A stretch of 64,000 nucleotides of DNA, from assembly GCA_965242665.1 (NCBI GenBank), contig OZ251484.1:1612001-1676000 (forward strand). Direction: 5' to 3'. Below are positions 63,744 to 64,000 of the stretch, in pieces. The number at the start of each line of letters is the position of its first letter. The first letter of the stretch is position 1. The notes below the pieces were generated by a model that saw only the letters and a program-made list of their open reading frames with translations, was not told the origin of the DNA and searched no databases. The DNA is from VXLM01 sp965242665 (GTDB lineage Bacteria; Chloroflexota; Dehalococcoidia; Lucifugimonadales; VXLM01). Made by a program: the position numbers and the translations under genes.

Positions 63744-64000
63744 ATGTCAGATGATATGGTACCATGCGACATCTGCAAGGGCGAGAAGATCATCATCTCC
63801 CGTTGGGCGTGGGAAACGGGCGGCAAGACTATCAGATGTCCAGGGTGCATGGGGAGAGGTGAAGTACCGCTTAGCGTCATCCGCGCCAAACAAAAGAGGA
63901 AGTTGGAAGAATCTCGGGCGGCGCAAAACCTCCCGCCCGAACCATCCGAGCCCCAAAATCCATCGGAAAATCCGCAATCCATGCCCATAACAGACCGTGA
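63744..64000 (+). CDS. small zinc-finger protein, DnaJ-type CxxCxG repeats (cut by the window edge)
   Basis: A reading frame from ATG 63744 (AGGA nine bases upstream) runs off the right edge without a stop. The first 35 residues hold CDICKGEK and CPGCMGRGEV, two half-sites of a DnaJ-like zinc finger (C-x2-C-x-G...C-x2-C-x-G-x-G). The following part is basic, then Pro/Glu/Ser/Gln-rich. Not a full DnaJ. Probably a small redox or nucleic-acid-binding protein; its length is unknown. Confidence 0.62.
   Translation, partial: MSDDMVPCDICKGEKIIISRWAWETGGKTIRCPGCMGRGEVPLSVIRAKQKRKLEESRAAQNLPPEPSEPQNPSENPQSMPITDR

Overview
The window is a gene-dense, GC-rich bacterial chromosome segment with frequent GTG and TTG starts. 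The gene types suggest an uncultivated member of the Chloroflexota, probably the Dehalococcoidia/SAR202 side. The supporting signs are a 23S rRNA gene with no 16S or 5S beside it, a type-2 isoleucyl-tRNA synthetase, Pro/Thr-rich surface proteins with cohesin-like domains, leucine-rich-repeat lipoproteins and a YhaN/YhaO-type nuclease pair. This placement is an inference from gene content, not a phylogeny.

Layout. 0-2.6 kb: obgE, nadD and pyrE overlap as an operon. 2.6-7.9 kb: type IV pilus/type II secretion assembly genes (pilB, pilC, PilN-like, PilO-like, prepilin peptidase), with no pilM or pilin in view. 8-13 kb: a secreted lipoprotein, a beta-hydroxyacid dehydrogenase, and a minus-strand run of AAA ATPase, PD-(D/E)XK-like nuclease, amidohydrolase and arrestin-like protein. 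13-16 kb: PduO-type cobalamin adenosyltransferase and hisH-hisA-hisF. 16-20 kb: a large membrane protein with a duplicated C-terminal domain, tatA and a methyltransferase. 19.8-31.4 kb: a minus-strand DNA-repair block of YhaN-like ATPase, YhaO/SbcD-like nuclease, AddA and AddB. 31.6-36.2 kb: a housekeeping run of ybeY, dnaX, ebfC, recR and recO. 36-42.5 kb: a methyltransferase, an acetyltransferase and a 1486-residue cohesin/Pro-Thr repeat protein. 42.5-52 kb: ileS, a single-chain methyltransferase with a nuclease-like N-terminus, and a duplicated leucine-rich-repeat lipoprotein.

52-58.8 kb is accessory in character. It holds an acetyltransferase, an endonuclease Q homologue, a cyclophilin lipoprotein, a vapBC pair and a relB with a wrecked relE, both flanked by short direct duplications. 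Next comes a GmrSD-type (DUF262/DUF1524) restriction gene lying exactly between initiator tRNA-fMet and a copy of the 3' end of that tRNA. This has the geometry of a small integrated element.

58.9-64 kb: the 23S rRNA gene with a near-consensus promoter and a 15-bp closing stem, a terminal-inverted-repeat element of about 150 bp, and selD. The selD gene is itself a selenoprotein gene: its true GTG start lies upstream of an in-frame TGA that replaces the catalytic cysteine, and a perfect hairpin follows. The cell must therefore decode UGA as selenocysteine. A methylase fragment and a zinc-finger protein cut by the window edge finish the region.

The strongest leads are the selenocysteine SelD, the tRNA-fMet/GmrSD mini-element, the ATPase-nuclease pair at 11.5-13.0 kb, the IleRS with a GVHH signature (a form associated with very high mupirocin resistance), and the endonuclease Q homologue.
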